Part shown: in pieces, positions 10,547 to 20,900 of the stretch
How the letters are laid out: the number at the start of each line of letters is the position of its first letter
Numbering within the stretch: position 1 is the stretch's first letter
From: JAHEDH01 sp963753285
GTDB lineage: Bacteria > Actinomycetota > Acidimicrobiia > Spongiisociales > ZC4RG35
Length of the DNA: 64,000 nt
NCBI GenBank assembly: GCA_963753285.1
Contig: CAVWBT010000004.1
Location: 124,001 to 188,000 of the forward strand
Direction of reading: 5' to 3'
Notes under the pieces: model-generated
Seen by the model: the letters and a program-made list of their open reading frames with translations, nothing else
The model's database searches: none
Told to the model about the DNA's origin: nothing
Translations under genes and position numbers: made by a program

Positions 10547-10777
10547 TCAGTCCGGACCGGTTCGGTCGATGTCGAGGCGGGTCTGGAAGTGCTGGTGTTG
10601 GGCTCGTGCGAGACGGCGTTCGATATCGGCCGTGGACTGGGCGCGGCCCTGACGACGGCGCAACTCCGATCGCAGGACGTTGATCTCGCCCTCGAGCCGG
10701 TGTTTACGTTGGACCAACTCCGTGCGGCTCGGGCGCCTGCGCCGCATCATCGGAGAAGTGGCGCCGGGCCACGGCAT
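10547..10777 (-). CDS. Small basic coiled-coil protein (uncertain)
   Basis: A 76-residue reading frame rich in Arg, Glu and Leu, with heptad-like spacing through residues 18-60, in the gap between the membrane-anchored protein and the 54-residue secreted protein. No ribosome site is evident at the ATG and I recognise no family. Composition is compatible with a real small coiled-coil protein, but it could be chance in GC-rich DNA. Confidence 0.35.
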   Translation of the reverse strand: MPWPGATSPMMRRRRPSRTELVQRKHRLEGEINVLRSELRRRQGRAQSTADIERRLARAQHQHFQTRLDIDRTGPD

Positions 10778-10894
10778 CGAAGTGACGGGGTCTCCATTGC
10801 GATCCAGTATGACGCTCGAGGTCTCCCCATGTCCTTCACGAGTTCTTCACGGTCGTTCCCGATGCTGTCTCCAGACACGACGGAAGGAGACATC

Positions 10895-11059
10895 ATGAAA
10901 CGTGTCGCACCGATCCTGCTGGCACTGTTCGTTCTGGCAGGGGCGAAGAAGAAGGCGTTGGCCGGCCACGACCATCCGACGCGTGAGCAGCGCCGTCAAC
11001 ACTTCGAGGAGAAGGCTCGAAGCTGGCACCTCCGCGAACACGAGGCGATGGCCGAGTGA
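10895..11059 (+). CDS. Small exported protein of 54 residues
   Basis: The ATG at 10895 has a strong ribosome site (GGAAGGAGA at 10882-10890). The product has a short basic start, a hydrophobic core of about 11 residues (APILLALFVLAG), then a Lys-rich break and a His/Arg/Glu-rich helical tail. It could be a minimal signal peptide with a 35-residue mature peptide, or a small membrane-tethered helix. A strong hairpin follows immediately, so this looks like a complete single-gene unit. No family recognised. Confidence 0.6.
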   Translation: MKRVAPILLALFVLAGAKKKALAGHDHPTREQRRQHFEEKARSWHLREHEAMAE

Positions 11060-11067
11060 CGTCGGCC

Positions 11068-11095
11068 GTGTCGCCGCTCGCTCGAGCGGCGACAC
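11068..11095 (+). terminator. Hairpin terminator after the 54-residue protein
   Basis: A perfect inverted repeat with arms GTGTCGCCGCTCG and CGAGCGGCGACAC around a CT centre, 8 bases after the stop. There is no T run, as is common in actinobacterial terminators. Confidence 0.7.
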
Positions 11096-11162
11096 GCTTC
11101 GACCCGACCGGGAGATGACCGGCACCGGTCGCTGCTCGCGAATTGTTGAGCTACGCAATCAC

Positions 11163-11199
11163 TTGACCCCGGCTACAAACGTTTGTAGCTTCGCTACAG
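11163..11199 (+). promoter_or_regulatory. Promoter with 16-bp palindromic operator CTACAAACGTTTGTAG
   Basis: TTGACC (11163-11168) and TAGCTT (11186-11191) are spaced by 17 bases. A perfect palindrome, CTACAAACGTTTGTAG (11173-11188), fills the spacer and touches the -10. A third half-site follows as TGTAGC-TTC-GCTACA (11185-11199), just before the AGGAGA ribosome site of the next gene. The CTACA/TGTAG half-sites resemble BlaI/CopY-type operators, but that is only a similarity. Confidence 0.5.
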
Positions 11200-11209
11200 G
11201 AGAAACGCC

Positions 11210-11530
11210 GTGAGACTCAGTCGAGCCATCCTGTTTGGGGGAACGATCCTGTGGGTTGCCGCGTGGACCTACGTCAACCTCGATGGGTTGGCGAGTGCAG
11301 CGAGTCTGGTCGTGGCGACCTTCGACCTCTTGATCCTTCTCGGGCTGTCGATCGCCGCGCTCGCCGAGGGACCGGCCTCGTGGAAATCGGTGTCGGCGTC
11401 GGTACGGCGGGTGCGCCATCACCGATCGATGCGGGACCTGTGCGGTGTGTGCGCCAGAGTGATCGTCAACACCGGGACCGTGAGGACCTGCACCTCGTGT
11501 GACCGGATCCCGGTTCCGATCTCGCCCTGA
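11210..11530 (+). CDS. Two-TM membrane protein with C-terminal zinc-ribbon-like motif
   Basis: A 106-residue protein starting at GTG 11210, 5 bases after AGGAGA. Two hydrophobic segments (about 5-22 and 30-52) are followed by a basic linker and a C-terminal CxxC...CxxC motif (LCGVC then CTSC) that could hold a metal on the cytoplasmic side. No family recognised. The palindromic promoter suggests tight control by a repressor. It could act as a small membrane sensor or adaptor; that is inference. Confidence 0.6.
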   Translation: MRLSRAILFGGTILWVAAWTYVNLDGLASAASLVVATFDLLILLGLSIAALAEGPASWKSVSASVRRVRHHRSMRDLCGVCARVIVNTGTVRTCTSCDRIPVPISP

Positions 11531-11770
11531 GCCGCGGCGTCGATCCTCCCGAGGTCCGACGATCGCCTCGGTGAGTTCCAACTCTGGCTTCGCCCACTGC
11601 GTCGACAGCCGATCGCCGAGTCGGTCGATGGAGCCGCCTCCCCCCGCAGTGATGCCCATCTGGCCGAGTCGAGACTCACCGAGGCGACGACGGTCCAGCC
11701 GTCGAAGCCGGAATCCATCGTCAGGCCGAGCATCGCCATGGTTCGGATCACAATGACTCGTCCGTGAACG

Positions 11771-11827
11771 ATGTCAATGGCCCTTGCAGTCATAGCTATT
11801 GACATCGGCATGGCCGAGTGATTGAAT
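11771..11827 (+). promoter_or_regulatory. Promoter with inverted repeat ATGTCAAT...ATTGACAT
   Basis: TTGACA (11799-11804) and TTGAAT (11822-11827) are 17 bases apart; the ATG at 11835 falls about where transcription should start, suggesting a leaderless mRNA. The -35 lies in an exact 8-bp inverted repeat, ATGTCAAT (11771-11778) and ATTGACAT (11798-11805). The rest of the 304-base gap 11531-11834 holds no convincing gene. Confidence 0.45.
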
Positions 11828-11834
11828 CACACTC

Positions 11835-12197
11835 ATGGCCGAGAACAACGCAGAACTCCAACGGCTCCTGGAGGCGCTGACCCACATCGAGTCGGCCGCC
11901 AGGGGCAATCTGGAGCGGAGCCGACAACTGCAGAAACGAGCCGTCTACCTCAGGAAGCGCCTTCAGGCCGGTGAGAACCTGGTCGAGTTGGTCGAAGGCG
12001 AGGAGTCACCTCGTATGGTCGAGTTGCTGTCGGCGAATCTGGCCGTGCTGGAGACCATCGGCGCCGAGTTCCGGGTAGCCGAAGCGCTCGCGCTGCGAGC
12101 CGAGGGGCTCACGATCGAGGCCATCGCCGAGCTGTTCGGCGTCACCCGCCAGCGGATCTCCGCCCTCCTCAAACAACCGGCCGCAACCCGCCGCTGA
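11835..12197 (+). CDS. Helix-turn-helix DNA-binding protein
   Basis: A 120-residue protein: a charged helical N-terminal half (about 1-75), then a helix-turn-helix at about 88-112 of the sigma-region-4/resolvase type (EGLTIEAIAELFGVTRQRIS). It has no other domain, so it probably binds DNA as an oligomer through the helical half. It may bind the inverted repeat over its own promoter. The target and signal are unknown. Confidence 0.65.
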   Translation: MAENNAELQRLLEALTHIESAARGNLERSRQLQKRAVYLRKRLQAGENLVELVEGEESPRMVELLSANLAVLETIGAEFRVAEALALRAEGLTIEAIAELFGVTRQRISALLKQPAATRR

Positions 12198-12229
12198 ACG
12201 CAGTCACCCACGCCGCCGGGTCGTGCGGG

Positions 12230-12718
12230 TCAGAGCTTCCAGGCGTAGCCGACGAATGTCTCGCGCTCGCTCGGTTCGAGAGAGCCGTACAGGCCGTTGG
12301 CAGCGACGTTGTCGACCTCGGTCCCGAGCCAGACCTCGACACACCCCGCTCGCCTCGCGATGTCGAAGAGCTTGGTCATGATCACCCCACCCGCCCCCTT
12401 CCGGCGCTGGTCTGCGGCGATGTCGACCTCGTCGACATACAGCCACCGCTCGGTGTCGTAGGGCTTCATCTCGACGCGACCGGAGGCGCAGCCCAGCAAC
12501 GTTCGTCCCGCGCCGTCGATCTCGTGACACGCCACGAACACCGTGTCTGGGCGCTCGAGATACGCCCGCAGGCTCTCGGCGTCGTATTCCCCCATGTCGT
12601 TGGCGTCGTCCCAAGCCGCCTGGTTGATCTCGGCGACGAGTTCTCGAAGGTCGTCATCGACTCCGATCCGTTCCACCACGATCATGCTCGGACTGCTCCA
12701 CTCGGCGAGAGCATCCAA
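12230..12718 (-). CDS. GNAT family N-acetyltransferase
   Basis: A 162-residue acetyltransferase. The acetyl-CoA-binding motif A is visible in the middle (VDIAADQRRKGAG followed by a helix), preceded by the beta4 strand WLYVDEVDI and followed by a WLGTEVDN...LYGSL block typical of the fold's end. The ATG at 12685, about 10 bases after a GGAG, is an alternative start that removes 11 residues. The acceptor substrate cannot be told from the sequence. It stands alone, divergent from the aldehyde dehydrogenase. Confidence 0.8.
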   Translation of the reverse strand: MDALAEWSSPSMIVVERIGVDDDLRELVAEINQAAWDDANDMGEYDAESLRAYLERPDTVFVACHEIDGAGRTLLGCASGRVEMKPYDTERWLYVDEVDIAADQRRKGAGGVIMTKLFDIARRAGCVEVWLGTEVDNVAANGLYGSLEPSERETFVGYAWKL

Positions 12719-12806
12719 CGATACGCTGAGGGCATGAGAGGCCTGGAGTATCGAGTCACAGCGTCGCCCCGAGTGGCTGCGATCACCAACGACCGACTGG
12801 CGAGCG

Positions 12807-14267
12807 ATGCCGCCTGAGCTGAACGATCACTCTGGAGTGCCACTGGAGCAGCACGGTGCCTTCATCGATGGCGAAAGCCACGAAGCGTCCGCCGGTGATG
12901 TCACCACCGTGGTCGATCCGTCCACCAACCAGCCGATCGCCGAGGTGGCGCGATCGACCGCAGCCGACGTCGATCGGGCGGTCACCGCCGCGGCCCGGGC
13001 CTTCGCTCGCTGGCGGGCCACGCCGGTTCGGGAGCGGCGCGATGTCCTCCGGCGCATCGCCGACCTGATCCGTCGTGACCAGGAGCGGCTGGCGGGCATC
13101 GAGTCGAGAAACGCCGGGAAGCCGATCGGGGCTGCTCGTGGCGAGATCGGTGCGGTCGCGGCCACGTTCGACTTCTATGCCGGTGCGGTCGACAAGGTGC
13201 ACGGCCAGACAATCCCGGTCCAGGCCTCGGGGACCATGCTCACGTTCCGGGAGCCCGTCGGGGTCTGCGGCCTCATCGTGCCGTGGAACTTCCCGCTGCT
13301 GATCCTGGGGTGGAAGGTGGCGCCGGCACTGGCCATGGGCAACGCGATCGTGGCCAAGCCTGCCGAGGTGACACCACTCTCGGCGCTGGCGCTCGCCGAG
13401 CTGGCGATCGAAGCCGGACTTCCGGCCGGCGTGTTCAACGTCGTGCCCGGCCGGGGTTCGGTGGTGGGCGAGGCGCTCACGGAGCACCCGGACGTCCGCA
13501 AGATCTCGTTCACGGGCTCCACCGAGGTGGGGACCGGGGTGATGCAGAAGGCGGCCGCCGGCGTCAAGAACGTGTCGCTCGAGTTGGGCGGGAAGTCGGC
13601 CAACGTCGTATTTGCAGACACCGATCTCGAGTCGTGCGTCGAGTCGTCGCTGTGGGCGACCTACGACAACGCAGGACAGGACTGCTGCTCGCGCAGCCGC
13701 ATCCTGGTGGAGCGTTCGATCTTCGACGACTTCGTGTCTGCGTTCACCGAGCGGGCGGCGGCCGTGCAGCTGGGACCCACGTCAGAAGAATCGACGGAGA
13801 TGGGCCCGCTCATCACACCCGAGCAGCGCAGCCGGGTCGAGATGTACCTCGAGGCCGGAGACGCCGCAGGCGCCACCCGGCTGTGCGGTGGGGAGCGGGT
13901 CGGGGCCGGGAACTACCTGACGCCGGCGGTGTACGTAGACGTCACCCCCGAGATGAGGATCATGCGCGAGGAGATCTTCGGTCCGGTGGTCGGCATCCTC
14001 GCGTTCGACGGCGAAGAGGAGGCGATCGCCCTCGCCAACGACAGCATCTACGGACTGTCGGGCTCCATCTGGACCCGCGACATCGGCCGGGCGCTCCGGG
14101 TGGCGAGAGGGGTCGAGACCGGGATGCTGTCGATCAACAGCAGTTCCAGCGTCCACATCGAGGCTCCGTTCGGCGGCATGAAACAGAGCGGCATCGGCCG
14201 CGAACAAGGAATGGCCGCACTCGACCACTACAGCGAATACAAGTCCGTGTTCATCGCCGAGCAGTAG
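12807..14267 (+). CDS. NAD(P)-dependent aldehyde dehydrogenase (betaine-/amino-aldehyde-like)
   Basis: A 486-residue full-length ALDH superfamily enzyme that oxidises an aldehyde to its acid. Key residues are in place: cofactor-binding Lys184 (VAKPAE), the FTGSTEVG Rossmann turn, general base Glu259 (LELGGKS) and catalytic Cys293 in GQDCCSR. The PWNFP block and C-terminal PFGGMKQSG(I)GRE block are as in the betaine aldehyde/gamma-aminobutyraldehyde dehydrogenase branch. The substrate is inference. It stops three bases before the stop of the convergent cyclase gene. The start ATG has no strong ribosome site. Confidence 0.9.
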   Translation: MPPELNDHSGVPLEQHGAFIDGESHEASAGDVTTVVDPSTNQPIAEVARSTAADVDRAVTAAARAFARWRATPVRERRDVLRRIADLIRRDQERLAGIESRNAGKPIGAARGEIGAVAATFDFYAGAVDKVHGQTIPVQASGTMLTFREPVGVCGLIVPWNFPLLILGWKVAPALAMGNAIVAKPAEVTPLSALALAELAIEAGLPAGVFNVVPGRGSVVGEALTEHPDVRKISFTGSTEVGTGVMQKAAAGVKNVSLELGGKSANVVFADTDLESCVESSLWATYDNAGQDCCSRSRILVERSIFDDFVSAFTERAAAVQLGPTSEESTEMGPLITPEQRSRVEMYLEAGDAAGATRLCGGERVGAGNYLTPAVYVDVTPEMRIMREEIFGPVVGILAFDGEEEAIALANDSIYGLSGSIWTRDIGRALRVARGVETGMLSINSSSSVHIEAPFGGMKQSGIGREQGMAALDHYSEYKSVFIAEQ

Positions 14268-14270
14268 ACG

Positions 14271-17200
14271 TCAGAGCGCAGACGCCTCCGAAGCGCCACC
14301 GAGCAGCAACGCCGCCTCCTCGACGAGGAGGTGGGCCCCGATCGATCCGGCGCCGGCGATGGCCTGCGCCAGCAGCGACCGTGCCTCGTCGTCTCGGTCG
14401 ACCGCGAGCAGCGACCTGGCGGCGATGATCCGGGACCGGATCGGATCGAAGACGTGCCCGAGCGATTCGCAGATCTCGATGGACAGCATCGCCGCTGCGA
14501 CTGCCCCGCTGTGATCGCCGTCGTGGGCGGCGAGCGCCGCCTCGGCCTGGAGCCGCCGGGCTCGATCCCACGCCCCACCGGGACGCGCTGCGGCGAGCAC
14601 GCGCCGCAGTTGGTCGGCCCGACCGGCTGCGATCAACTCAGAGGCGGCGCCACCGGCACAGAAATCGGCGAAATGGCCTGCTGACGCCACCGCGGACTCC
14701 AGGCGATCCGCATACCTGCCGAGTGCCTCGTCGTCACCTCGCATCGCCGAGACCACCACGCCCGCCATCGACGTGGTCGTCTCGCCTTGGGCATCGCCGC
14801 TCGAGAGCACCGCCTCGGCCCCCGCTTCGAGATGCGCACCGGCGGCCTCGGTGTCGCCCGCATACGCCGCAAGAGCCGCAAGCCAAATGTGGCAGACACT
14901 CGACACTCGTGATCCCCCGCGAGCGGCGTCGGCCTCGAGGATCGCCTCGGCGTCACGCCGAATGTCGTCCCATCGGCCCAAGGGGAACAGTGACTCCATC
15001 CGAGTCATCCGGCTGAACTCGCCGTGGGCGACGTAGCCCCGCTCATCACACATCTCGATGGCCTCGTCGATCAACGCCAGGACATCACCGGCGGGCCGAA
15101 AGAGGACGGCGGACGTCGCGAGGTTGTTGTACTCCGAGTTGGCGCGGTCGGTGTTGTTGGAGTCGAGGTGCATGTCGAGCGATTCGCGAACCATGTCCAG
15201 GCCGGTCTCGTCACCCTCTGCGATAAGTGCCATGCCTTCGGTGGAGAGCATCCGGGCGAAGGCATGGCGGGCTCCGTGGGCGATGACCGTTTCGCGCCCG
15301 CGGTCGATGATGTCGAGGGCGAGGGCCGAATCGCCCGCCACCATGGCGTCGAAGGCCGACGTCGTGATCACTTCGACAGAGACGGCGGAGGAGGGCCGGC
15401 CATCCAACAACCTCGTCGCCTCGTCGAGGTGCTGTTTCCGCCCCGCTGTGTCGCCCCGGTACCAACGGTTGTTAGACCACACCAGGTGGGCCTCCGCCTG
15501 CAACTCGACGTCGCCCGCCTCGGCGGCATCCTCCACGGCAAGCTCGGCGTCGCGTTCGGCGTCGTCGATCGAGTCATATGCGGCGAACCTCCGTGCCCGG
15601 TCGATCCGGGCGCGCGCCCGCTGGGCGGGAGTCGGAGCCACTTCTGCCGCTCGCCGGAGGTAGTCGCCACCGCGTGAGTAATAGAAGCCGATCACCCGCT
15701 CACCGGCGGCCATCAACGCCGTGAACGCCCTCGATCTGACGGCATCGTCGACCGCCGAGGGGGTCAGATCGAAGACCCGTCCGTAGTGATGGGCCAGCAG
15801 TTCGGCGACCTCGCCGATCCGGTCACCCGACACGCGCTCGACCCATCCGGTCACCGAGAGGTGGTTCCTGCCTCGATCGCCACGGGGGATCTGGCCGTAG
15901 GCGACGTCGTTGACCAGGGCATGGGTGAACGTCCACTCCTCCTGGCCGATCATCGATGGCTCTCGGACAGGTCGGATCAGCTCACGGTTGGCCAGGTTGC
16001 GGAGGTGGGTGCGGAGTGCCTCGTCCGGCATGCCGGTGGCCTCGGCGAGTGCAGCCGACCAGAACACGCGCCCGACCACCGACGCCGCCTGCAGCACGGC
16101 CTTCTCGTCGGCGTCGAGCAGGTCGAGCCGGGCGGCAATCACGCCGTGAAGCGTGTCCGGCACTGCAAGGTCACCGAGCTGAGCGGACCCCGACAGCAAC
16201 CCCCGGTCGGTGATGTAGCGGACGAACTCGGTCGCGTAGAGGGGGTTGCCACCGCATCTGTCCAGCAGAGCTCGCTGCAGGCCGGCATCGAGCAGGTTCC
16301 GGTCCAACAAAGAGCCGATGATGCGTGCCGTGTCCTCGTCGCTCAGGCGGGACAGGCCGATGGTGGTTGCGTTGCGCTTGCCGCCGCCCCATCCCGGGTG
16401 CGTGGTGAGGAACTCCGGCCGTGCGGTTGCGGTCACCAGGATGGGGGACTCGGTGGCCCAGCCGGTGAGATGGTCGATGAACTCGAGCAGGCTGGGATCC
16501 GCCCATTGCAGGTCCTCGATCACGAGGATGAGGGGGTTGCGGGCGGCGAGCGCCTCGAAGAAGCGGGTGAGCGCGGCGAACAGTTCTTGCATCGTCGCCT
16601 CGTCGCTGCCCACGACGCCTGCGAGCGGCTCGAGGCGAGTCCGGACCCATCTGGCGGTCGCCTCGTCGTCGAAGATGGCGTCGACGGCCCGTCCGAGTTT
16701 CTCGCCGGCGACGTTCGGATCGTCGGAGTCGCGGATGCCGGCCTGGGCTTTGATGATCTCGCCGAGCGCCCAGAAGGTGATCCCGTCGCCGTACGACAGG
16801 CAGCGACCCTGCCGCCACGACACGAGGTCGGGGCGGCCGTCGATGACCATCCGGAACTCGTGGAGCAGGCGGCTCTTCCCCACACCTGGTTCGCCGATGA
16901 TGGAGACCAACTGGACCGCCTGCTCGCGGACGGTGCGATCGAACGTCGAGACGAGCAGATCGAGCTCGGCGTCGCGACCGAGGAAGGGAGTGGCGTGATC
17001 GTCCTCGATGGACGTTCCGAGTCGACTCCGGGGGGCGATCGCCCGGTAGATGCGGATCGGGTCTTCTTTGCCCTTGACGGTGACGGATTCGCCGTCGTCG
17101 AACGAGATCGTCTCGACGGCCCCCCGGAAGGTTCGCTCGTCCACGACGACCGAGCCCGGCTCGGCCAACCCCTCCAGGCGGGATGCGGTGTTGACGACGT

Positions 17201-17777
17201 CGCCGATGATCCCTTCCCGGTCGGGAGTCGAGGGATCCAGTTGAACGATCGCCTCGCCGGTGGTGATCCCGATCCGGACCGACAGCTCGAGCTCGGGATT
17301 CTCCTCGTTGAGCAGACCGACCGACTCCTGGATCCGTAGCGCCGCCCGCACCGCCCGCTCGCGATCGTCCTCGTGGGCGATGGGAACGCCGAACACGGCG
17401 AAGACGCCGTCGCCCATCAGCTTCTCGATCCGACCCCCGAAGCGCTCGACGTCCTCACGGGCGCGCTGGTGGTAGGTCGACAGCCGTTCCCGCACGTCTT
17501 CGGGATCGGATCGCTCGGTGTGGGAGGTGAAGCCCACGAGATCGGCGAACAGCACGGTGATGAGTCGACGCTCCTCGGTCGGGCTCGGGGCGGGCTCGGC
17601 CGGAGCCGGGTCCGGAGCATCCTCGATTCGTTGACCGCAGGACGAACAGAACCGCGAGCCGGCCGGCAGCTCGGTGGCGCACGACGGGCAGGCGACCGCT
17701 AGCGAAGTGCCGCACTGGAGACAGAACCTCGCCCCGTCGGGGGCATCGGCGCTACAGGAGGGACAGACCAGGCTCAC
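14271..17777 (-). CDS. Zinc-ribbon / class III nucleotide cyclase / AAA ATPase / TPR signalling protein
   Basis: An intact 1168-residue multidomain protein. Order: two zinc ribbons (Cys5/8/19/22 and Cys30/33/44/47); class III adenylate/guanylate cyclase domain, about 70-245, with metal-binding Asp79 and Asp123 and the transition-state Asn196/Arg200 in VNTASR; AAA/STAND ATPase from about 265 with Walker A GEPGVGKS (295-302) and a Walker B block VIEDLQWAD near 415; then a long helical TPR-like region to the end. The catalytic residues are present, so it may make cyclic nucleotide, but such proteins are poorly characterised and the ATPase may control an output partner instead. Two paralogues (4267-7788 and 17927-20972) and a relic (51963-52290) lie in this window. 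Confidence 0.9.
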   Translation of the reverse strand: MSLVCPSCSADAPDGARFCLQCGTSLAVACPSCATELPAGSRFCSSCGQRIEDAPDPAPAEPAPSPTEERRLITVLFADLVGFTSHTERSDPEDVRERLSTYHQRAREDVERFGGRIEKLMGDGVFAVFGVPIAHEDDRERAVRAALRIQESVGLLNEENPELELSVRIGITTGEAIVQLDPSTPDREGIIGDVVNTASRLEGLAEPGSVVVDERTFRGAVETISFDDGESVTVKGKEDPIRIYRAIAPRSRLGTSIEDDHATPFLGRDAELDLLVSTFDRTVREQAVQLVSIIGEPGVGKSRLLHEFRMVIDGRPDLVSWRQGRCLSYGDGITFWALGEIIKAQAGIRDSDDPNVAGEKLGRAVDAIFDDEATARWVRTRLEPLAGVVGSDEATMQELFAALTRFFEALAARNPLILVIEDLQWADPSLLEFIDHLTGWATESPILVTATARPEFLTTHPGWGGGKRNATTIGLSRLSDEDTARIIGSLLDRNLLDAGLQRALLDRCGGNPLYATEFVRYITDRGLLSGSAQLGDLAVPDTLHGVIAARLDLLDADEKAVLQAASVVGRVFWSAALAEATGMPDEALRTHLRNLANRELIRPVREPSMIGQEEWTFTHALVNDVAYGQIPRGDRGRNHLSVTGWVERVSGDRIGEVAELLAHHYGRVFDLTPSAVDDAVRSRAFTALMAAGERVIGFYYSRGGDYLRRAAEVAPTPAQRARARIDRARRFAAYDSIDDAERDAELAVEDAAEAGDVELQAEAHLVWSNNRWYRGDTAGRKQHLDEATRLLDGRPSSAVSVEVITTSAFDAMVAGDSALALDIIDRGRETVIAHGARHAFARMLSTEGMALIAEGDETGLDMVRESLDMHLDSNNTDRANSEYNNLATSAVLFRPAGDVLALIDEAIEMCDERGYVAHGEFSRMTRMESLFPLGRWDDIRRDAEAILEADAARGGSRVSSVCHIWLAALAAYAGDTEAAGAHLEAGAEAVLSSGDAQGETTTSMAGVVVSAMRGDDEALGRYADRLESAVASAGHFADFCAGGAASELIAAGRADQLRRVLAAARPGGAWDRARRLQAEAALAAHDGDHSGAVAAAMLSIEICESLGHVFDPIRSRIIAARSLLAVDRDDEARSLLAQAIAGAGSIGAHLLVEEAALLLGGASEASAL

Positions 17778-17926
17778 ACGTCGAGTCTAGGAACGCGACC
17801 CGGTGCGGCTCAGCCGAGACCCACCGCGGTCTCAGCACGCCGGCCGGCTCCTCCCGGCTTGTCCACTACCGAGCTGAGTACCCCGTCTTCGGGCATCACA
17901 GGCGCCCGAGAACGTAGGCTCGACCG

Positions 17927-20900
17927 ATGCCGACGTGTGCCAGCAGAACCGAGCGTCCCCCAGGACGTCACTCCCACAGTGCGGCGCCAAGCTCGGCGAT
18001 CCGACGTCCGCCATCGACCCGAGCATCCGTGACCGGGTCCTGACGAACCTCCGGGCGGAGCATCGGCTGTGCACCGTCGTGTTCGCCGACATGACCGCGT
18101 CGGTCCGCCGGACCCGCGATCTCGACGCCGAAGGGGCCACCCGGCTCGTCAACCCGCTGCTCGAGACCATGGTCGAGCTGATGGTGCACCATGGCGGCCG
18201 GATCGATCGGTTCCTCGGAGACGGGCTGCTGGCGGTCTTCGGAGTTCCCTCCGCCCACGAGGACGACCCGCTTCGCGCGGTCCGAGCCGCAGTCGAACTG
18301 CGGGAGCGTGCGGCCGACCTGGGGCTCGACGTCACGGTCGGAGTCAACACCGGCCGCGTCTACTTCGGCCCGGTCGGTTCGTCGCTGCACGAGGAGTTGA
18401 CCGTGATGGGGCCAGTGGTGAACCTCGCGGCCAGGCTGCAGGGTGCGGCCGGGGCCGGCGAGGTGATCATCGGATCCGCCACTCGGGAGCACGTGCATGC
18501 CGCCTTCGAGCTGCGTTCGATGTCCCTGGACATCAAGGGAATGGACGCTCCGGTTCCGGCCTTCTCGGTCGAGCGCCTCGCTCACAACCCCGACAAGGTT
18601 CGTGGGATCGAGGGCCTCAGCGCCGGTCTGGTCGGCAGGTCCGATGAACTGTTCACCCTGATCGATTCGATCGAGAAGGGCCCGGGCGTGGTGGCGGTCG
18701 TCGGTGAAGCGGGGTTGGGGAAGTCTCGGCTGGCACGCGAGCTCCGATCGAGTCAAGCCGGCGCCTGGCTCGAAGGTCGATGCTCACCACTCACCGAGGT
18801 CGTTCCCTTCTCCGGCTTCGTCGACATCCTGACCGCACGGTTCGGCGGCTGGAGCGCCGTGGCCGACCGCCTCGACGAACTCGGTCTGGACCAGGACGCC
18901 CGGAACGAGATCGACCCGTTCTTGCGACATCTGCTCGGTGCCGATCCCGAAGCCGAGACGATCGAACCCGAGCTTCGCCGCCGTCTCACGATCGATGCGC
19001 TCCGGAGATGGATGGTCGCCGAGGCGACGGTCGGCGGCGCCGTGCTGTTCCTCGACGACATCCAGTGGGCGGACCCGTTGACCGTCGAGGCGATCGTCGC
19101 GCTCGCAGATGATCTGGCAGTCGTGGTCACGTCGCGTCCCTCCCCCGAGGGGCCGCTTGCGGCTGTCTCGGACCGCGTCAGCCCCATCGAGATCGTGAGA
19201 CTGCGACCGCTGACCGACGAACAGGTGGTGGATCTCGTGCGACAGCTGCTCACCGTGTCCCAACTCCCTGCAGAGCGAGAGGCTGCGCTCGTCGCATGGG
19301 CCGGCGGCAACCCCTTCTACGTGGAGGAGCTGATTCGCTCGCTGATCCAACGCGACATGATCGAGCTCGTCGACGAGCGCTGGCAACCGAAGGCCTCGAC
19401 CATCGAGCTGGTGTTGCCCGAGAGCATCGAGGGTCTGGTGATGAGTCGCTACGACCGACTCGACACTCCGTCGAGGAAGGCCGGCCAGGTGGCGGCGGTG
19501 CTCGACGGGCCGTTCACCGATCTGCTGTTCCGCGAGGTCGCCGGCGACCAGTTGGCCGAAGAGCTCACCGTCCTGGCAGCCGGGGAGTTCATGCAGCAGG
19601 TCGACGGGAACTGGTCGTTCTCACACGATCTGGTGAAGGAGGCCGTGTACGCCAGCCTGCTCCCTTCGCAGCGGCGCGACCTGCACCACTCGGTTGCGGA
19701 GGCTGTCGGCCGAATCGATCCGCGCAATCACGACGCCCTCGCCTTCCATTTCGAGAGGACCGACGACCATGTCGCCGCCGCGACGCACCTCCTTGCCGCC
19801 GCCCATCGAGCCGCCGACGAGTTCGCCAACGAGACGGCTGCATCCCATGTCCGGCGAGGTCTGGACCGGCTCGCACTGATCGATGACGATTCGGAGTGGC
19901 GTCACGACTACCTCGTTCTGCGTGCCGAGCTGGCCGAACGCTCCGGCCGCTACTCAGACGCCCTCGCCGATCTCGATGCGGCCCGCTCGCTGGTCGCCGC
20001 CGACGGTCCTGAGGCCGCCGAGATCTGGCGTCTCACCGGGCGGGTTCATCGTCTGATGGATCATCCCGACCTGGCGTTCGAGGCGTTCGCCAAGGCCGAG
20101 GCGATGCTCGACCCCGAGACCCATCCGGGCGCCTGGGTGGATGTCCAGGTGGATGTGGCGAGCGCCATGTACTTCGGAGGGCGGGCCCAGGATCTGCCAG
20201 AACTGATCGAGCGAACCGGACCGCTCGTCGAACGACACGGCACACCGTCACAACTGGCCGAGTTCGTCGGCTTCTCTGCATTCCATCGGTTCGTGACCGA
20301 GCACTTCCGGTTGAGTGAGGAGACCGTCGAGATCTGTCGCCGAGCACTGGCGCTCTCGTCGGCGGGCACGGACCGGCGTCAGCTCACGGAGGCCAGGTTC
20401 CGCATGGGGTTCTCGCTCCTCTGGGCGGACTACATCGATGAGGCAGTCGGACAGCTCGAACAGGGCCTCGCCGACGCGAGGCGCATCGGAGACGTGATGA
20501 CGGAGACCCGGGCGACCGCATACCTGGCCATCGCGCTCCGCCGGCAGGGCCTCGTTGAGCAGACGCACCAGGCCGGCCTCGTCGCACTCGAGGCGGCGGA
20601 CCGCGTCGACGACTCGTACTACCGAGGGCACGCACAGGCGGTGATGGGATGGGCACGGTGGCGACGAGGCGAACTGGTGGAGGCCGAGCGTCACCTGAAC
20701 CGCGCTCGTCGATCTGTGGGGTCGGGTCGACCACGACGGGACGACCTTCGTCGGCGTCGAGTTCGCCTGGCTGGCGGCCTGGCCGCTGTGCGCCTCGCCC
20801 ACGAAGGCGGCGATCCGGGGCCGCCGCAACTCATCTGTCGTGGCTGCGGTCTCCGTGGGAACGTCCAATGGGTCCCGAGCTGGACCGGGCCGTCGAGGTG

